Of a stretch of DNA of 39,850 nt, positions 16,299 to 25,721 are shown in pieces. The stretch's first letter is position 1. The number at the start of each line of letters is the position of its first letter. The notes beneath the pieces were generated by a model. The model saw nothing but the letters and a program-made list of their open reading frames with translations, was not told the DNA's origin and did not search any database. This stretch comes from an uncultured Robiginitomaculum sp. GTDB taxonomy: Bacteria > Pseudomonadota > Alphaproteobacteria > Caulobacterales > Maricaulaceae. The position numbers were made by a program, and so were the translations under genes. The stretch covers positions 1 through 39,850 of the forward strand of contig CALLXE010000032.1 in the NCBI GenBank assembly GCA_938015875.1, read 5' to 3'.

Positions 16299-18235
16299 GA
16301 CTCCCCGCCTTTGCCGCGCAGGCGTTTATCAAACATGGACACGAATCCGGCCAGCGCCATCATCAATGCCCCGATCCAAATCCAAATCACAAAGGGATGA
16401 TAATAGGCCCGCAGGATAAACCCTTTTTCCGCATCCCCGTCACCAATAGCGGCGAAGATTGTCGCCCGTCCGCCATATTTAAAACCGGCCTCTGTCGTCA
16501 GCATTTCGCGTACAGGATAAAACCGGCGTTCGGACTTTAAGATAACAGTTTTGCCATCCTTTCGGGCGGTGATTTCGCCGGACAGGAAACTGTAATTTTC
16601 ACGTTGACCGCTGTTAATCGCTAACAGCGTGAAGGTGTAACCGGCGGTTTCAATGCTCTCCCCGACCTTAACCCGGGAAATTTCTTCATCGGCCCATACC
16701 GTCATAATCGTCGCCGCGGCGGTGAAGACGGCGACGCCCAAATGCGCAAGACAAAAGCCCCAAACCGCAGCAGGCTGGGCGCGCAGTAAGGTCAGACTAT
16801 GCGCGGCAGGCACTTGGCCAACCCGCAGTTTTTTTGCCATGGCCGCAAAGGTTCCGTAGGCCAGATAAGCCGCAATGCCCAGCGCAATGGCCGCAGAGAC
16901 TGACTTGCCGATTACGGCGGACAGAACCGAGACAGAGATAAATATGATTGCGGCTTGTTGCAAAAAGCGCTTAAGCCCGACGCGATTTTTTCCTTGCCAA
17001 TCGAGCATGGGCGCAGCCCCCATAAAGACTATCAACAGCAGCATGATCGGCGCGAAGGTCAAATCAAAGTAAGGCTTTCCTACCGAGATTTGAGACGCAG
17101 AGATAACGTCGATAAACAGCGGGTAGAACGTTCCCAAAAACACCGTCGCAGTTGCCGCGACCAAAAGCAGATTATTCATCGCCAGACCGCCTTCACGTGA
17201 GACCGGGCTGACCGGTTCGCGTCCCCGCAATTGACCGGCCCGCAGAGCATAAAGGGTCAGGGCACCGCCGGTTGACGCCATGAGCAGGGCTAAAATGACC
17301 ACGCCCCTTGACGGATCAACGGCGAAAGCATGAACGCTGACCAGAACGCCGGAACGCACAACAAAGGTACCGACCAAGCTGAGTGAAAACGTGCTGATCC
17401 CTAAAAGCACTGTCCAACTCGCCATGGAATGGCGCGTGCCCAGTACCATAATAGAGTGAAGTAAAGCTGTCCCGGCGAGCCACGGCATAAAGGAGACATT
17501 TTCTACCGGATCCCACATCCACCAGCCGCCCCAGCCCAGTTCATAATACGCCCAGACAGACCCCAGAGTAATTCCGATGGTCAGGAAGCTCCACGCAAGC
17601 AGCACCCAAGGCCGCAGCCAGCGTGCCCAAATGGCGTCAACCCGGCCCTCAATTAAGGCCGCAACCGAAAAAGAAAAGGCGACGGAAAACCCGACATAGC
17701 CCAAATACAAAAACGGCGGATGAAATGCGAGGCCGGGGTCTTGCAAAATTGGATTCAGACCCAGACCGTTTATCGGCGCGGGGTCAAGCCGTAAAAACGG
17801 ATTTGACGTGAGCAAAATAAATCCCAAAAAGCCCGCGCCGACCATAGCCTGCACAGCGACCGCCCGGGCGCGAAGACTTGCCGGTAAGGCTTTTCCAAAG
17901 ATTGGTATCAGCGCGCCGAACAGGGCCAGCATAGTAATCCAAAGCATCATAGAGCCTTCATGATTACCCCATACACCCGTAATTTTGTACAGCATGGGTT
18001 TATCCGAATGAGAGTTTTTCGCAGCAAGTTCGACTGAAAAATCAGACGCGATGAAGACCATCGTTAACGCCAAAAATGACGCCGCAATCAATACAAATTG
18101 TGCGATTGCCGCCCGGTCACCGAAGGCCATCAAACGGCTGTCTGTCCGCGCCGCGCCAACCATAGGCACGCCAGCCTGCAAAAGCGATACGCCAAAGGCA
18201 ATGATCAATGCGACATGACCGAATTCTGCAAACAT
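16295..18235 (-). CDS. ccmF: heme lyase subunit CcmF
   Basis: Multi-span inner-membrane protein that takes heme from CcmE and attaches it to apocytochrome c. The tryptophan-rich heme-handling motif WGGWWMWDPVEN is at 235-246; GVWGNHEGSMMLW (88-99), FHPPFLYLGY (171-180) and many membrane helices match the family, and the 646-residue length is typical. It is the first gene of the operon. In many alphaproteobacteria ccmE directly precedes ccmF; here the 170-base upstream region and the divergent phosphodiesterase gene leave no room, so CcmE must be encoded elsewhere. Confidence 0.95.
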   Translation of the reverse strand: MFAEFGHVALIIAFGVSLLQAGVPMVGAARTDSRLMAFGDRAAIAQFVLIAASFLALTMVFIASDFSVELAAKNSHSDKPMLYKITGVWGNHEGSMMLWITMLALFGALIPIFGKALPASLRARAVAVQAMVGAGFLGFILLTSNPFLRLDPAPINGLGLNPILQDPGLAFHPPFLYLGYVGFSVAFSFSVAALIEGRVDAIWARWLRPWVLLAWSFLTIGITLGSVWAYYELGWGGWWMWDPVENVSFMPWLAGTALLHSIMVLGTRHSMASWTVLLGISTFSLSLVGTFVVRSGVLVSVHAFAVDPSRGVVILALLMASTGGALTLYALRAGQLRGREPVSPVSREGGLAMNNLLLVAATATVFLGTFYPLFIDVISASQISVGKPYFDLTFAPIMLLLIVFMGAAPMLDWQGKNRVGLKRFLQQAAIIFISVSVLSAVIGKSVSAAIALGIAAYLAYGTFAAMAKKLRVGQVPAAHSLTLLRAQPAAVWGFCLAHLGVAVFTAAATIMTVWADEEISRVKVGESIETAGYTFTLLAINSGQRENYSFLSGEITARKDGKTVILKSERRFYPVREMLTTEAGFKYGGRATIFAAIGDGDAEKGFILRAYYHPFVIWIWIGALMMALAGFVSMFDKRLRGKGGES

Positions 18236-18405
18236 AAAGAGGCCCTTATAACTTGCCTTCCGGTTAGCATTGAAACGTCTATCCTACAATTTATCAAGTG
18301 TCGCAGGTCATGTTTAAAAGCCCGGCTTAAACGCAGGTGTAGACTTCCAAACCTCCGCCGGGCTAAACACATAGTCGACAGGGGCAATTTCAGGAACGCA
18401 TCACT

Positions 18406-19278
18406 ATGATTATCGGGCAAATCACCGACCTGCATATTGGCTTTGACGGGCAGGATAAACCTTGTGCCAACCTGCAGCGACTTCACATGGTTTTAGACAG
18501 CCTTCGCAGTCTTCGGCGCGGGCCGGACGTCTTGCTTTTGACAGGAGACCTTGTCGAGAGCGGCGAGCAATGGGCTTATGAAAAGCTCAAAGATGCTCTG
18601 ACTTCTATGCACATTCCCGCTTATTTCGCCGTGGGTAATCATGACAGCCGCGAAGCCTTTACCGAAGTCTTCGGTGATGCGAATTTTAATGACGGATTTT
18701 TGCAATATGCAATCGAAGATCACCCGGTTCGGATTATCGTCCTTGATAGCCTCAAGCCCGGTCGGCACGGCGGATCATTTTGCGAGCGCCGCGCCGATTG
18801 GCTGCGCGCGCGCCTGTCTGAAGCGCCGGATCGACCGACCTTGATTGCATTGCATCACCCGCCCATTGTTACGCATATCGGCTGGATGACCGCCAAGCCG
18901 GGCGCGGATTGGACCCGCCGCCTGAAAGCCGTCACGGATGATTTTCCAAATGTCATTCAGATCATCAGCGGGCATATACACCGCACCATATTTAAGCAGT
19001 TTGGCGGCTCTAATGTATCCGTTGCTAACAGCGTAGCCCCGCAGGTTAAACTTGAGTTTGCCGCCATTGACGCCGACATTCCGGACGGGCGTATTTTATT
19101 GACCGAAGATTTACCGGGCTATTGCCTGCATTACTGGGACGGTGAAGCGCTGACGACTCATAACGGGACCAGCCCGGAAGGCCGCATCATCGCGCGATTT
19201 GACGAAAAGCACTCAAACGTAGTCCACTTGACCACAGATGCCGGCGGGAAAAATCCAAAAATAATGGGAGAGCACTAA
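18406..19278 (+). CDS. cAMP phosphodiesterase-like metallophosphoesterase (CpdA family)
   Basis: Class III cyclic-nucleotide phosphodiesterase fold. All metal motifs are present: D8-L-H10, GD at 47-48, GNHD at 77-80, the LHHPP histidine, and GHIH near 190-193. The 290-residue length fits CpdA (about 270-280). The enzyme would hydrolyse 3',5'-cAMP in the cytoplasm, but other phosphodiesters are possible in this family. It is followed 3 bases later by a bestrophin-like gene, and the next gene is a convergent adenylate cyclase, which supports a cAMP role. AGGA stands upstream of the ATG at slightly long spacing. Confidence 0.85.
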   Translation: MIIGQITDLHIGFDGQDKPCANLQRLHMVLDSLRSLRRGPDVLLLTGDLVESGEQWAYEKLKDALTSMHIPAYFAVGNHDSREAFTEVFGDANFNDGFLQYAIEDHPVRIIVLDSLKPGRHGGSFCERRADWLRARLSEAPDRPTLIALHHPPIVTHIGWMTAKPGADWTRRLKAVTDDFPNVIQIISGHIHRTIFKQFGGSNVSVANSVAPQVKLEFAAIDADIPDGRILLTEDLPGYCLHYWDGEALTTHNGTSPEGRIIARFDEKHSNVVHLTTDAGGKNPKIMGEH

Positions 19279-19281
19279 GCC

Positions 19282-20223
19282 ATGGTTGTCGAAAAGCATA
19301 TTAAGTTCAGACGCCTGATCCCGATCATTTGGAAGCGCATTTTGAAAATGACACTTCTGTCAGCCATGATTGTTGTGCCGCTTGTTTGGTTTGAGCTTGA
19401 TCAGTTTACCATCGGTATGACAACGCCTTTAATTTTGGGTACGGCGATTTCAATCTTCCTCGGCTTTCGAACCAATTCAGCCTATGACCGATGGTTTCAG
19501 GGCCGGGCCATTTTCGGAGATTTAGGCTCATCCATACGGAATATGTCGCTGTTACTTGCGCGGGTCAATGAACGCTACATCAATCATCACACAGGAAAAG
19601 AGTCTAAAATTGCCGCGCAGATAATGCCGCAAATGATGAAGCGCGGGATTGCATTCTTATGGGTTTTAAACCGTCAACTTAAAGATATGACGCCTCTGGA
19701 TTTTGAGACGGTCGAAGATTTGCTCTCGGCGGAAGAGATTACAGATCTGAAAACTGCCAAGAATCCATCCCTGAAAATTATGTATACGCAAAGCCGTGAA
19801 TTTCGCAAAATCGTTGCCGAAGGGCAACTTTACGACGCGGAAATGTTTGAATTCATCGCAATTCAGCGCGATATTGCCCGCCTGCACGCTCAGGCCAATG
19901 GATTGAAAAATACACCATTTCCGACCCATTATACTTATTTCACAGACCTGTTTGTCTGGCTTCTTGTCATTTTGCTGTCCCTGTCTCTGCCCGCTAATGA
20001 GAACTCAGGGTATTATGCTATTCCGCTTGTGGTCTTAATCGGGTGGATTTTCTCAATGATTGAAGGTATTGGCGATTACATGGATTATCCGTGGGCCAAT
20101 AACCGTAATGTTGTGCCGATGGATTTCCTGTCGCGGCAACACGAGATCGGTATTCGCGCCTATGGTCTGGACGAGACAGATCTGCCGCCGATGATCGCAA
20201 GCAAAGACGGCGCACTGATTTAA
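19282..20223 (+). CDS. bestrophin-like (UPF0187) membrane channel protein
   Basis: A 313-residue protein of the bestrophin/RFP-TM family: VPLVWFELDQF, LILGTAISIFLGFRTNSAYDRWFQGRAIFG in the second membrane region (the FRxNxAYDRWxEGR signature) and a C-terminal YMDYPWANNRNVVPMD segment resembling the family's PF motif. Bacterial members form pentameric ion channels; some conduct cations, so anion selectivity cannot be assumed. The gene starts 3 bases after the phosphodiesterase stop and is almost certainly co-transcribed with it. Confidence 0.85.
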   Translation: MVVEKHIKFRRLIPIIWKRILKMTLLSAMIVVPLVWFELDQFTIGMTTPLILGTAISIFLGFRTNSAYDRWFQGRAIFGDLGSSIRNMSLLLARVNERYINHHTGKESKIAAQIMPQMMKRGIAFLWVLNRQLKDMTPLDFETVEDLLSAEEITDLKTAKNPSLKIMYTQSREFRKIVAEGQLYDAEMFEFIAIQRDIARLHAQANGLKNTPFPTHYTYFTDLFVWLLVILLSLSLPANENSGYYAIPLVVLIGWIFSMIEGIGDYMDYPWANNRNVVPMDFLSRQHEIGIRAYGLDETDLPPMIASKDGALI

Positions 20224-20240
20224 CCGGCTGCCCGCCTCTG

Positions 20241-22493
20241 TTATTTACTGCGGGCCTCAAATACACCGTCCCAATTTCCGGGTGGGTCAGCGCGGAAAAT
20301 ACTGATGCGGGCAAGAAGCGTCCGGTAATATCCGGAGATTTTATAGCCTTCCGATTGCGGTAACAATTTTGCTCCAATATCTGCGGCGACTTCAAATTTT
20401 CCGGCGCGGTATGCGGCGAGAAACTCATTATGCTGTTTTCTAAACGCTAAAAATTTCGAGTCGGTCGCCACGCCCTCATCACCGGCGATAATAAAAATTC
20501 GCTCCGGCGTATCGCGGCCTACAACCTTAATCAGGTCAGCTTCGATAAGCGCAAATTGCGTCATGTCTTTCGCGGCGGCGTCGCCTGCCATGATTGTGAC
20601 GCCATACTGCTTTGTCAGGCCTTCAATGCGCGAGGCCACATTGGCGGCGTCACCGATAATGGAGTATGAAAAACGCTGCTCTGACCCAAGATTCCCGACC
20701 GTGCAAACGCCGGTATTCAGACCGATGCCCATGCGTACATTCTCAGGCCATTTAATCTCCTCTTGGTTCATATATTTTTCATTTAAGCCCTCCAGCGCGT
20801 CCTGCATTGCCAGCACTGCGCGGGCCGCGTTGGCTTGATGCTCAGGATCATCAAGTGGCGCATTCCAAAACGCGACGATGGCATCGCCCATATATTTGTC
20901 GATGGTCGCTTTGTGATCCTGCAAAATATCGGTCATGGGCGTCAAAAACAGGTTGAGGAATGTCGTAATCTCATTGGGCGACATGCTCTCGGATATACGT
21001 GAGAAACTGCGCACATCAACAAACAGAATCGTCATTTCCCTGTCTTCCCCACCGAGCTTTAAAAGCGATGGATCTTCGGAGACTTTGCGGACTAATTCGG
21101 GGGATAAATACATCGAAAACGCATTGCGAATTTGCGAGCGCTCAGATTCGGTTAAGTAAAATGACGACAGGCTGGCAATCAGATAAACACTAAGAATAAC
21201 CAATATCGGATACACAGGATCAAGGATAAATTGCTTATTTACAAATGCCCATTGCGCCCCATGCCAGACAATCAAACCAATCAACAGCGTCAAAATTGCG
21301 CCTTTAGCGGCCGACAGGCGCGGTAAGGCCAAGGCCAAGATAACCCCGGCACCGACCAAGGTAATCATCTCAATCATACTGGCCCAGTAAGGCCTCAGCA
21401 AATATTGCTCGTTGATGATCTGCTCAACGGCTTGAGCATGCACCGTTACCCCGGGCTCGGCGGCGTTCAACGGCGTCGATTTTATATCTTTTAAGCCTTC
21501 CGCGCTGGTCCCGATGAAAACGATATGACCCGCAATACGGTCTTCCCAATCCCCGCGGGACAAAAGCACTTTCCACGCCGGAATAAAGCGCTCGGGCTTA
21601 CTCTCGCTCAGATATAATTGTAGCCGTCCGTTACCGTCCGACGGAACGGTAAAATTACCGACCCTTACAGAGGTAACCTCAGTCAGCTCTTGATCGACGG
21701 CCTGTAATTCTCCGGACGCATTGGAGCTTTTGACCGTAAAGCTGCCGGCACCTTGGGCAGCTCGCAGCGCTTCGATTGACAGGGACGGAAACATACGGTC
21801 TTCAATACGGGCGAGCATTGGAGCTGTGCGAATAATGCTGTCGCGGTCAGGGCGAAACGTAACATTACCATTGCCCGAAGCACCGGTTTCCAGTTCCGGT
21901 AAAGATTGCAGTGAGCCGCCAAAATTTGGAATACTGCCCATTGGCGGATCGCCCGCAAAGGCAAATCCATGTTTAACTTGCGGCAGTTCTACGCCTGGTT
22001 TTGGCGTCAGGAATATCCCTAAAACCGCATTGGACTTTTCCAAACTTTCAGCAAAGACCGTGTCGTGGCTCTTTAAATCTTTCAGCCCGTCATAACTCTG
22101 CGTCACGAGCGGGTTGGTCCGAAGGACGCTGACGATATTCTCGGGCGACGTTCTGTCAGCTTCCGAGAATATCATGTCATAAGCAATCACCGCAGCGCCG
22201 GCATTATTCAGATTATCATTAAGCTTTGCCATAGTCGTGCGCGGCCATGGCCACTGACCGATTTTGGCAATGCTGTCTTCGTCAATATCGATAATGCGTA
22301 CCGGCGTATCGGGATTGTATTCACGCGGATGAGTACGGTGAAAATGGTCCGTTGCAAGATGGCCAAGCTGCGCAATTGTGGCGGGCTTATAAAGATAAAC
22401 CACAGCCAAAAACGCGGTCATGATTAAACCTAAGCACGTCGGCAACAGCCATTTGCGTTGCAGCGATAAATAATTCCGAAATGCTTTGATCAT
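20241..22493 (-). CDS. CHASE2-domain adenylate cyclase
   Basis: Membrane signalling enzyme. A helix at about 15-34 leads into a periplasmic CHASE2 sensor domain (about 40-365), then two or three membrane helices (about 368-447) and a class III cyclase domain (about 480-670). Metal-binding aspartates are D493 (FVDVRSFS) and D537 (KYMGD). K533 and D615 are the base-recognition pair typical of ATP specificity, and N618 and R622 are the transition-state residues, so adenylate rather than guanylate cyclase is predicted and the site looks intact. A helical tail of about 80 residues follows. GGGAG precedes the ATG. It converges on the phosphodiesterase-bestrophin operon. Confidence 0.92.
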   Translation of the reverse strand: MIKAFRNYLSLQRKWLLPTCLGLIMTAFLAVVYLYKPATIAQLGHLATDHFHRTHPREYNPDTPVRIIDIDEDSIAKIGQWPWPRTTMAKLNDNLNNAGAAVIAYDMIFSEADRTSPENIVSVLRTNPLVTQSYDGLKDLKSHDTVFAESLEKSNAVLGIFLTPKPGVELPQVKHGFAFAGDPPMGSIPNFGGSLQSLPELETGASGNGNVTFRPDRDSIIRTAPMLARIEDRMFPSLSIEALRAAQGAGSFTVKSSNASGELQAVDQELTEVTSVRVGNFTVPSDGNGRLQLYLSESKPERFIPAWKVLLSRGDWEDRIAGHIVFIGTSAEGLKDIKSTPLNAAEPGVTVHAQAVEQIINEQYLLRPYWASMIEMITLVGAGVILALALPRLSAAKGAILTLLIGLIVWHGAQWAFVNKQFILDPVYPILVILSVYLIASLSSFYLTESERSQIRNAFSMYLSPELVRKVSEDPSLLKLGGEDREMTILFVDVRSFSRISESMSPNEITTFLNLFLTPMTDILQDHKATIDKYMGDAIVAFWNAPLDDPEHQANAARAVLAMQDALEGLNEKYMNQEEIKWPENVRMGIGLNTGVCTVGNLGSEQRFSYSIIGDAANVASRIEGLTKQYGVTIMAGDAAAKDMTQFALIEADLIKVVGRDTPERIFIIAGDEGVATDSKFLAFRKQHNEFLAAYRAGKFEVAADIGAKLLPQSEGYKISGYYRTLLARISIFRADPPGNWDGVFEARSK

Positions 22494-22510
22494 GCCCCGC
22501 TCCCGCTCTC

Positions 22511-22539
22511 ACGTTAGCGTGCCTGCACGGTTGTATCAA
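22511..22539 (-). promoter_or_regulatory. possible promoter of the CHASE2 adenylate cyclase
   Basis: On the minus strand TTGATA (-35, five of six consensus matches) is followed after 17 bases by TAACGT (weak -10). It lies between the clpA terminator and the cyclase start, the only room for a dedicated promoter. The -10 match is poor, so this is tentative. Confidence 0.3.
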
Positions 22540-22556
22540 TACGCAGGTATGCCTGG

Positions 22557-22587
22557 AAAAAGCCCCGCCGTTTCAAGGGCGGGGCTT
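22557..22587 (-). terminator. intrinsic terminator of clpA
   Basis: Reading the minus strand, a perfect 10-bp G/C-rich stem (AAGCCCCGCC paired with GGCGGGGCTT) with an 8-base loop runs directly into a TTTTT tract. It starts 11 bases after the clpA stop codon and insulates the cyclase gene downstream. This is the clearest intrinsic terminator in the window. Confidence 0.9.
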
Positions 22588-22598
22588 AGAACTTTTAC

Positions 22599-24926
22599 TT
22601 ATGCATCCTCGGTCGGTTTGGGCGCCGGCAGCCCTTTGCCGCCGTTTCGCCCTTCGATCTTAAGCTGCGCCGGCTTGACAATTTTAAAGGTCAGCGCGTC
22701 TTTTTTCTTATCAACGCCGACTTTAACAAGGCCGCCTTTTTTCAGCTTCCCGAACAATATCTCTTCGGCCAATGGCTTTTTGATATGCTCTTGGATGGTG
22801 CGGCCCAACGGACGCGCGCCAAATTGGCGATCATAACCGCGGGCTGCAAGCCAATTTGTCGCCGGTTTTGACAGCTCAAACATGATCTTGCGATCCGCAA
22901 GCTGTGCTTCAAGCTGGATAATGAACTTGTCGACGATATTGCCGATTGTATCTTCATCCAAAGCTGCAAAGCTGACAGTTGCGTCAAGACGGTTACGGAA
23001 CTCAGGAGAGAACAAACGCTTGATCTCTTTTTCGTCTTCGCCGTCGCGTTTATCACGCCCAAAACCGATAGAGTTTTTGGCGGCGTCAGCAGCGCCGGCG
23101 TTGGTTGTCATAATCAGAATGACATTGCGAAAATCAACCTTGCGACCGTTACTGTCCGTCAGCGCGCCATTATCCATGACCTGCAAAAGGATATTGAAAA
23201 CGTCCGGATGAGCTTTCTCAATCTCATCGAGCAAAAGCACACAGTGCGGCGTTTGATTAACCCCATCTGTCAAAAGCCCGCCTTGGTCGTAACCGACATA
23301 ACCGGGAGGCGCGCCAAGCAGGCGCGACACAGTATGACGCTCCATATATTCGGACATATCAAAGCGCAGAAGCTCCAATCCCATAGTCATCGCCAATTGC
23401 TTGGCCACTTCGGTTTTACCCACGCCGGTCGGGCCGGAGAACAGGTAAGAGCCGATAGGCTTGTTCGGCTCGCGCAATCCCGCGCGGGCCAAACGGACCG
23501 CAGAGACCACTTGATCAATGGCCGTGTCTTGGCCAAAAACCATGCGTTTCAAATCATCCGGAAGCGTTTTAAGCGCTTTGGCATCATCACGGGAGACTGA
23601 CTTCGGCGGGATGCGCGCAATCTTGGCGACCACCGCCTCAATGTCCTGAATCGTGACGGTCTTTTTGCGCTTCCCTTTGGCTTGCAGCTTTTGGCGCGCG
23701 CCCGCCTCATCAATCATATCGATAGCTTTGTCCGGCAATTTACGGTCCGTGATATGGCGCACGGACAAATCTACCGCGCCTTCCAGCGCTTCATTGGTAT
23801 ATTTGACGTTATGAAACTCCTCGAAATAACCCTTCAGCCCGACGAGGATTTTTACAGCATCTTCCGGCGTCGGTTCAATCACATCAATTTTCAAAAAGCG
23901 CCGCGCCAAAGCTCGGTCTTTTTCGAAAATTTGACGATATTCTTTGAACGTTGTGCTGCCCATACAGCGCAGCTTGCCGTTCTGCAAAGCCGGCTTAAGA
24001 AGGTTAGACGCATCCATCGCGCCGCCGGACGTTGCGCCCGCGCCGATAATAGTATGAATTTCGTCAATAAACAAAATCGCGTCGTCATGATCTTCCAACT
24101 CGGTCATGACCGCTTTGAGACGCTCTTCGAAATCGCCGCGATAGCGGGTTCCGGCCAGCAGTGCACCCATATCGAGCGAGTAAATCGTGGTCTCTTTGAT
24201 CGCATCGGGCGTCTCGCCATTGACGATTTGCAGCGCAATACCTTCGGCAATTGCCGTTTTACCAACGCCGGGATCCCCCACCAAAAGCGGGTTGTTTTTA
24301 CGGCGACGTGACAGCACTTCAATGCAGCGTTCCACCTCCATAGAGCGCCCGATAAGCGGATCAATATTGCCGGCTTTCGCTTCGACGTTCAGATTGATCG
24401 TATAGCTTTCCAGCGCGCTTTTCTTTTTTTCCTCACCGGCGCTCTCGGCATCGTCAACGCCGCGCACGGGTACAGCTTTGCTCTCGCCGTTTTTGGCCAG
24501 GCCATGGGATATGTAATTAACCGCGTCATAGCGGGTCATGTCCCGCTCTGAAAGGAAGTACACAGCGTGACTTTCGCGCTCAGCAAACAAAGCGACAAGC
24601 GCGTTTGCGCCGGTAACTTCTTCACGACCGGAGGACTGAACATGAATTACGGCGCGCTGTATGACCCGGTGGAAGCCGGCTGTCGGGCGGGCCTCTTCAA
24701 AGTCCTCAACCTCAAGGCTGATCAAATCTTCTTCAATGTAGCGCGTCACGTCAGCTTTGAGAGATTTTAAATCAACGTCGCAAGCCGTCATAACTGCGGC
24801 GGCGTCTTTGTCGTCAATCAGGGCGAGCAGCAAATGCTCCAACGTGGCCAATTCATGACGACGATCAGATGCAAAGGTCAACGCATTATGGATAGTTTCT
24901 TCTAAAACGGGCGAAAATGATGCCAT
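22599..24926 (-). CDS. clpA: ATP-dependent Clp protease ATP-binding subunit ClpA
   Basis: AAA+ unfoldase of the ClpAP protease. The N-terminal double Clp_N repeat (about 1-140) docks ClpS, the first Walker A GDPGVGKT is at 217-224, and the second nucleotide-binding domain carries [12 protein letters not shown] and a C-terminal D2 small domain. The 775-residue length is right for ClpA, which lacks the ClpB middle coiled coil. AGGAAAA lies before the ATG. It follows clpS by 42 bases and ends at a strong terminator, so clpS-clpA forms a two-gene unit. ClpAP degrades N-end-rule and cell-cycle substrates in related bacteria. Confidence 0.96.
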   Translation of the reverse strand: MASFSPVLEETIHNALTFASDRRHELATLEHLLLALIDDKDAAAVMTACDVDLKSLKADVTRYIEEDLISLEVEDFEEARPTAGFHRVIQRAVIHVQSSGREEVTGANALVALFAERESHAVYFLSERDMTRYDAVNYISHGLAKNGESKAVPVRGVDDAESAGEEKKKSALESYTINLNVEAKAGNIDPLIGRSMEVERCIEVLSRRRKNNPLLVGDPGVGKTAIAEGIALQIVNGETPDAIKETTIYSLDMGALLAGTRYRGDFEERLKAVMTELEDHDDAILFIDEIHTIIGAGATSGGAMDASNLLKPALQNGKLRCMGSTTFKEYRQIFEKDRALARRFLKIDVIEPTPEDAVKILVGLKGYFEEFHNVKYTNEALEGAVDLSVRHITDRKLPDKAIDMIDEAGARQKLQAKGKRKKTVTIQDIEAVVAKIARIPPKSVSRDDAKALKTLPDDLKRMVFGQDTAIDQVVSAVRLARAGLREPNKPIGSYLFSGPTGVGKTEVAKQLAMTMGLELLRFDMSEYMERHTVSRLLGAPPGYVGYDQGGLLTDGVNQTPHCVLLLDEIEKAHPDVFNILLQVMDNGALTDSNGRKVDFRNVILIMTTNAGAADAAKNSIGFGRDKRDGEDEKEIKRLFSPEFRNRLDATVSFAALDEDTIGNIVDKFIIQLEAQLADRKIMFELSKPATNWLAARGYDRQFGARPLGRTIQEHIKKPLAEEILFGKLKKGGLVKVGVDKKKDALTFKIVKPAQLKIEGRNGGKGLPAPKPTEDA

Positions 24927-24968
24927 TGTTTTTTCCTTTTTTTATTCCCCTCTTATGTGGGGACGGCG

Positions 24969-25301
24969 CTATGCTTTTTCCATAGTGCATTGCAGCGGAT
25001 GCTGCGCGCGTTTGGCTTGGTCCATGACTTGGGTGACTTTCGTCTCTGCAATCTCATAAGTATAGATGCCGCACACGCCAACGCCGCTCTGATGAACGCT
25101 GAGCATAATCTGCGTCGCTTCTTCGGCGGTCTTGTTAAAGATACCCACCAAAATCTGAACCACAAACTCCATCGGAGTATAGTCGTCATTCATCATAAGC
25201 ACGCGATACAAAGACGGTTTTTTCGTCTTAGGCCGGGTTTTGGTGGCAACGCCCCGCTCTTCGCCGTCATCGGGCGTGTTTGGCGGTGTTTGTGCTGTCA
25301 T
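24969..25301 (-). CDS. clpS: ClpS adaptor for the N-end rule pathway
   Basis: Small adaptor that binds N-degrons (Phe, Leu, Trp, Tyr) and delivers them to ClpA. After a flexible, charged N-terminus of about 30 residues come [19 protein letters not shown] and [20 protein letters not shown], the family's peptide-pocket elements (the N-D-D and M-x-x-H features are present). At 110 residues it is the usual size. A promoter with an inverted repeat at the transcript start lies upstream, and clpA follows. Confidence 0.95.
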   Translation of the reverse strand: MTAQTPPNTPDDGEERGVATKTRPKTKKPSLYRVLMMNDDYTPMEFVVQILVGIFNKTAEEATQIMLSVHQSGVGVCGIYTYEIAETKVTQVMDQAKRAQHPLQCTMEKA

Positions 25302-25328
25302 AATCAGTCTTTCGCTTGATGAACATCA

Positions 25329-25356
25329 AATGTAGGAAGCGCGCGCCAAGTGTAAA
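25329..25356 (-). promoter_or_regulatory. predicted clpS-clpA promoter
   Basis: On the minus strand TTTACA (-35, five of six matches) and TACATT (-10, four of six) are 16 bases apart. Transcription would start about 20 bases before the clpS ATG. The inverted repeat TTGATG-AA-CATCAA (25316-25329) lies over the predicted start site and touches the -10 box, a position where a repressor could act. Confidence 0.45.
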
Positions 25357-25508
25357 GGGTGCGATTTGATTTGCCCCCGGAAAATAATCGGACGGCGCTG
25401 TTTATTTTCTGCTTCACGACGAAATCGACACTGCTCCAAGACACCGCCGGAGCAATGAAAAGGGCCGGCAAAGTCACGACGCGCCCGCGCTCCTAAGTTT
25501 TTTCTTTT

Positions 25509-25532
25509 ATCGGGCCTTAGCTAAGGCCCGAT
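25509..25532. repeat. perfect 24-bp palindrome
   Basis: ATCGGGCCTTAG followed by its exact reverse complement, with no spacer. A T-rich run stands on its left, upstream on the plus strand, so in neither direction does a U-tract follow the hairpin; it is therefore not a normal intrinsic terminator. It lies about 60 bases upstream of the possible promoter of the PH-SHOCT gene. A protein-binding site or a folded RNA element are both possible. Confidence 0.6.
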
Positions 25533-25721
25533 CCAGATGGCAGTCATGATCTCTCTGTAGATCGTAATTTTGTAAACCTACTGCTCAAAGCGTCTACAAT
25601 GTTTACGCCGCGCGCCCGCTATTCGATTTAAATTGGTGTGATGACGGTCACGCGCACAGAAATCGCCGTTCAATTATATCTCAAGACATCATCAAATATG
25701 CCAGCGAGAACCGAGACGAAT

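Larger units (their letters stand above)
25302..25721. other. 420-base spacer with a 24-bp palindrome and possible promoter
   Basis: Non-coding except perhaps for in-frame upstream starts of the PH-SHOCT gene. It contains the clpS promoter at its left end, the perfect palindrome at 25509-25532, and a possible plus-strand promoter, TTGTAA (25570-25575) and TACAAT (25595-25600), at a rather long 19-base spacing. An inverted repeat GTAAAC/GTTTAC (25572-25577 and 25601-25606) brackets that promoter. No tRNA or obvious small RNA is recognised. Confidence 0.4.

Noticed and set aside
20230-20255. Bidirectional terminator between bestrophin and adenylate cyclase
   Set aside because: GCCCGC/GCGGGC pair only over six bases with a 14-base loop and no U-tract, and the second arm is within the cyclase coding end.
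23682-24311. 209-codon plus-strand frame inside clpA
   Set aside because: Antisense to the AAA+ region of ClpA with no recognisable features.
25498-25532. Intrinsic terminator at the 24-bp palindrome
   Set aside because: The T-rich run lies on the 5' side on the plus strand and gives A's after the hairpin on the minus strand, so it does not fit termination in either direction.
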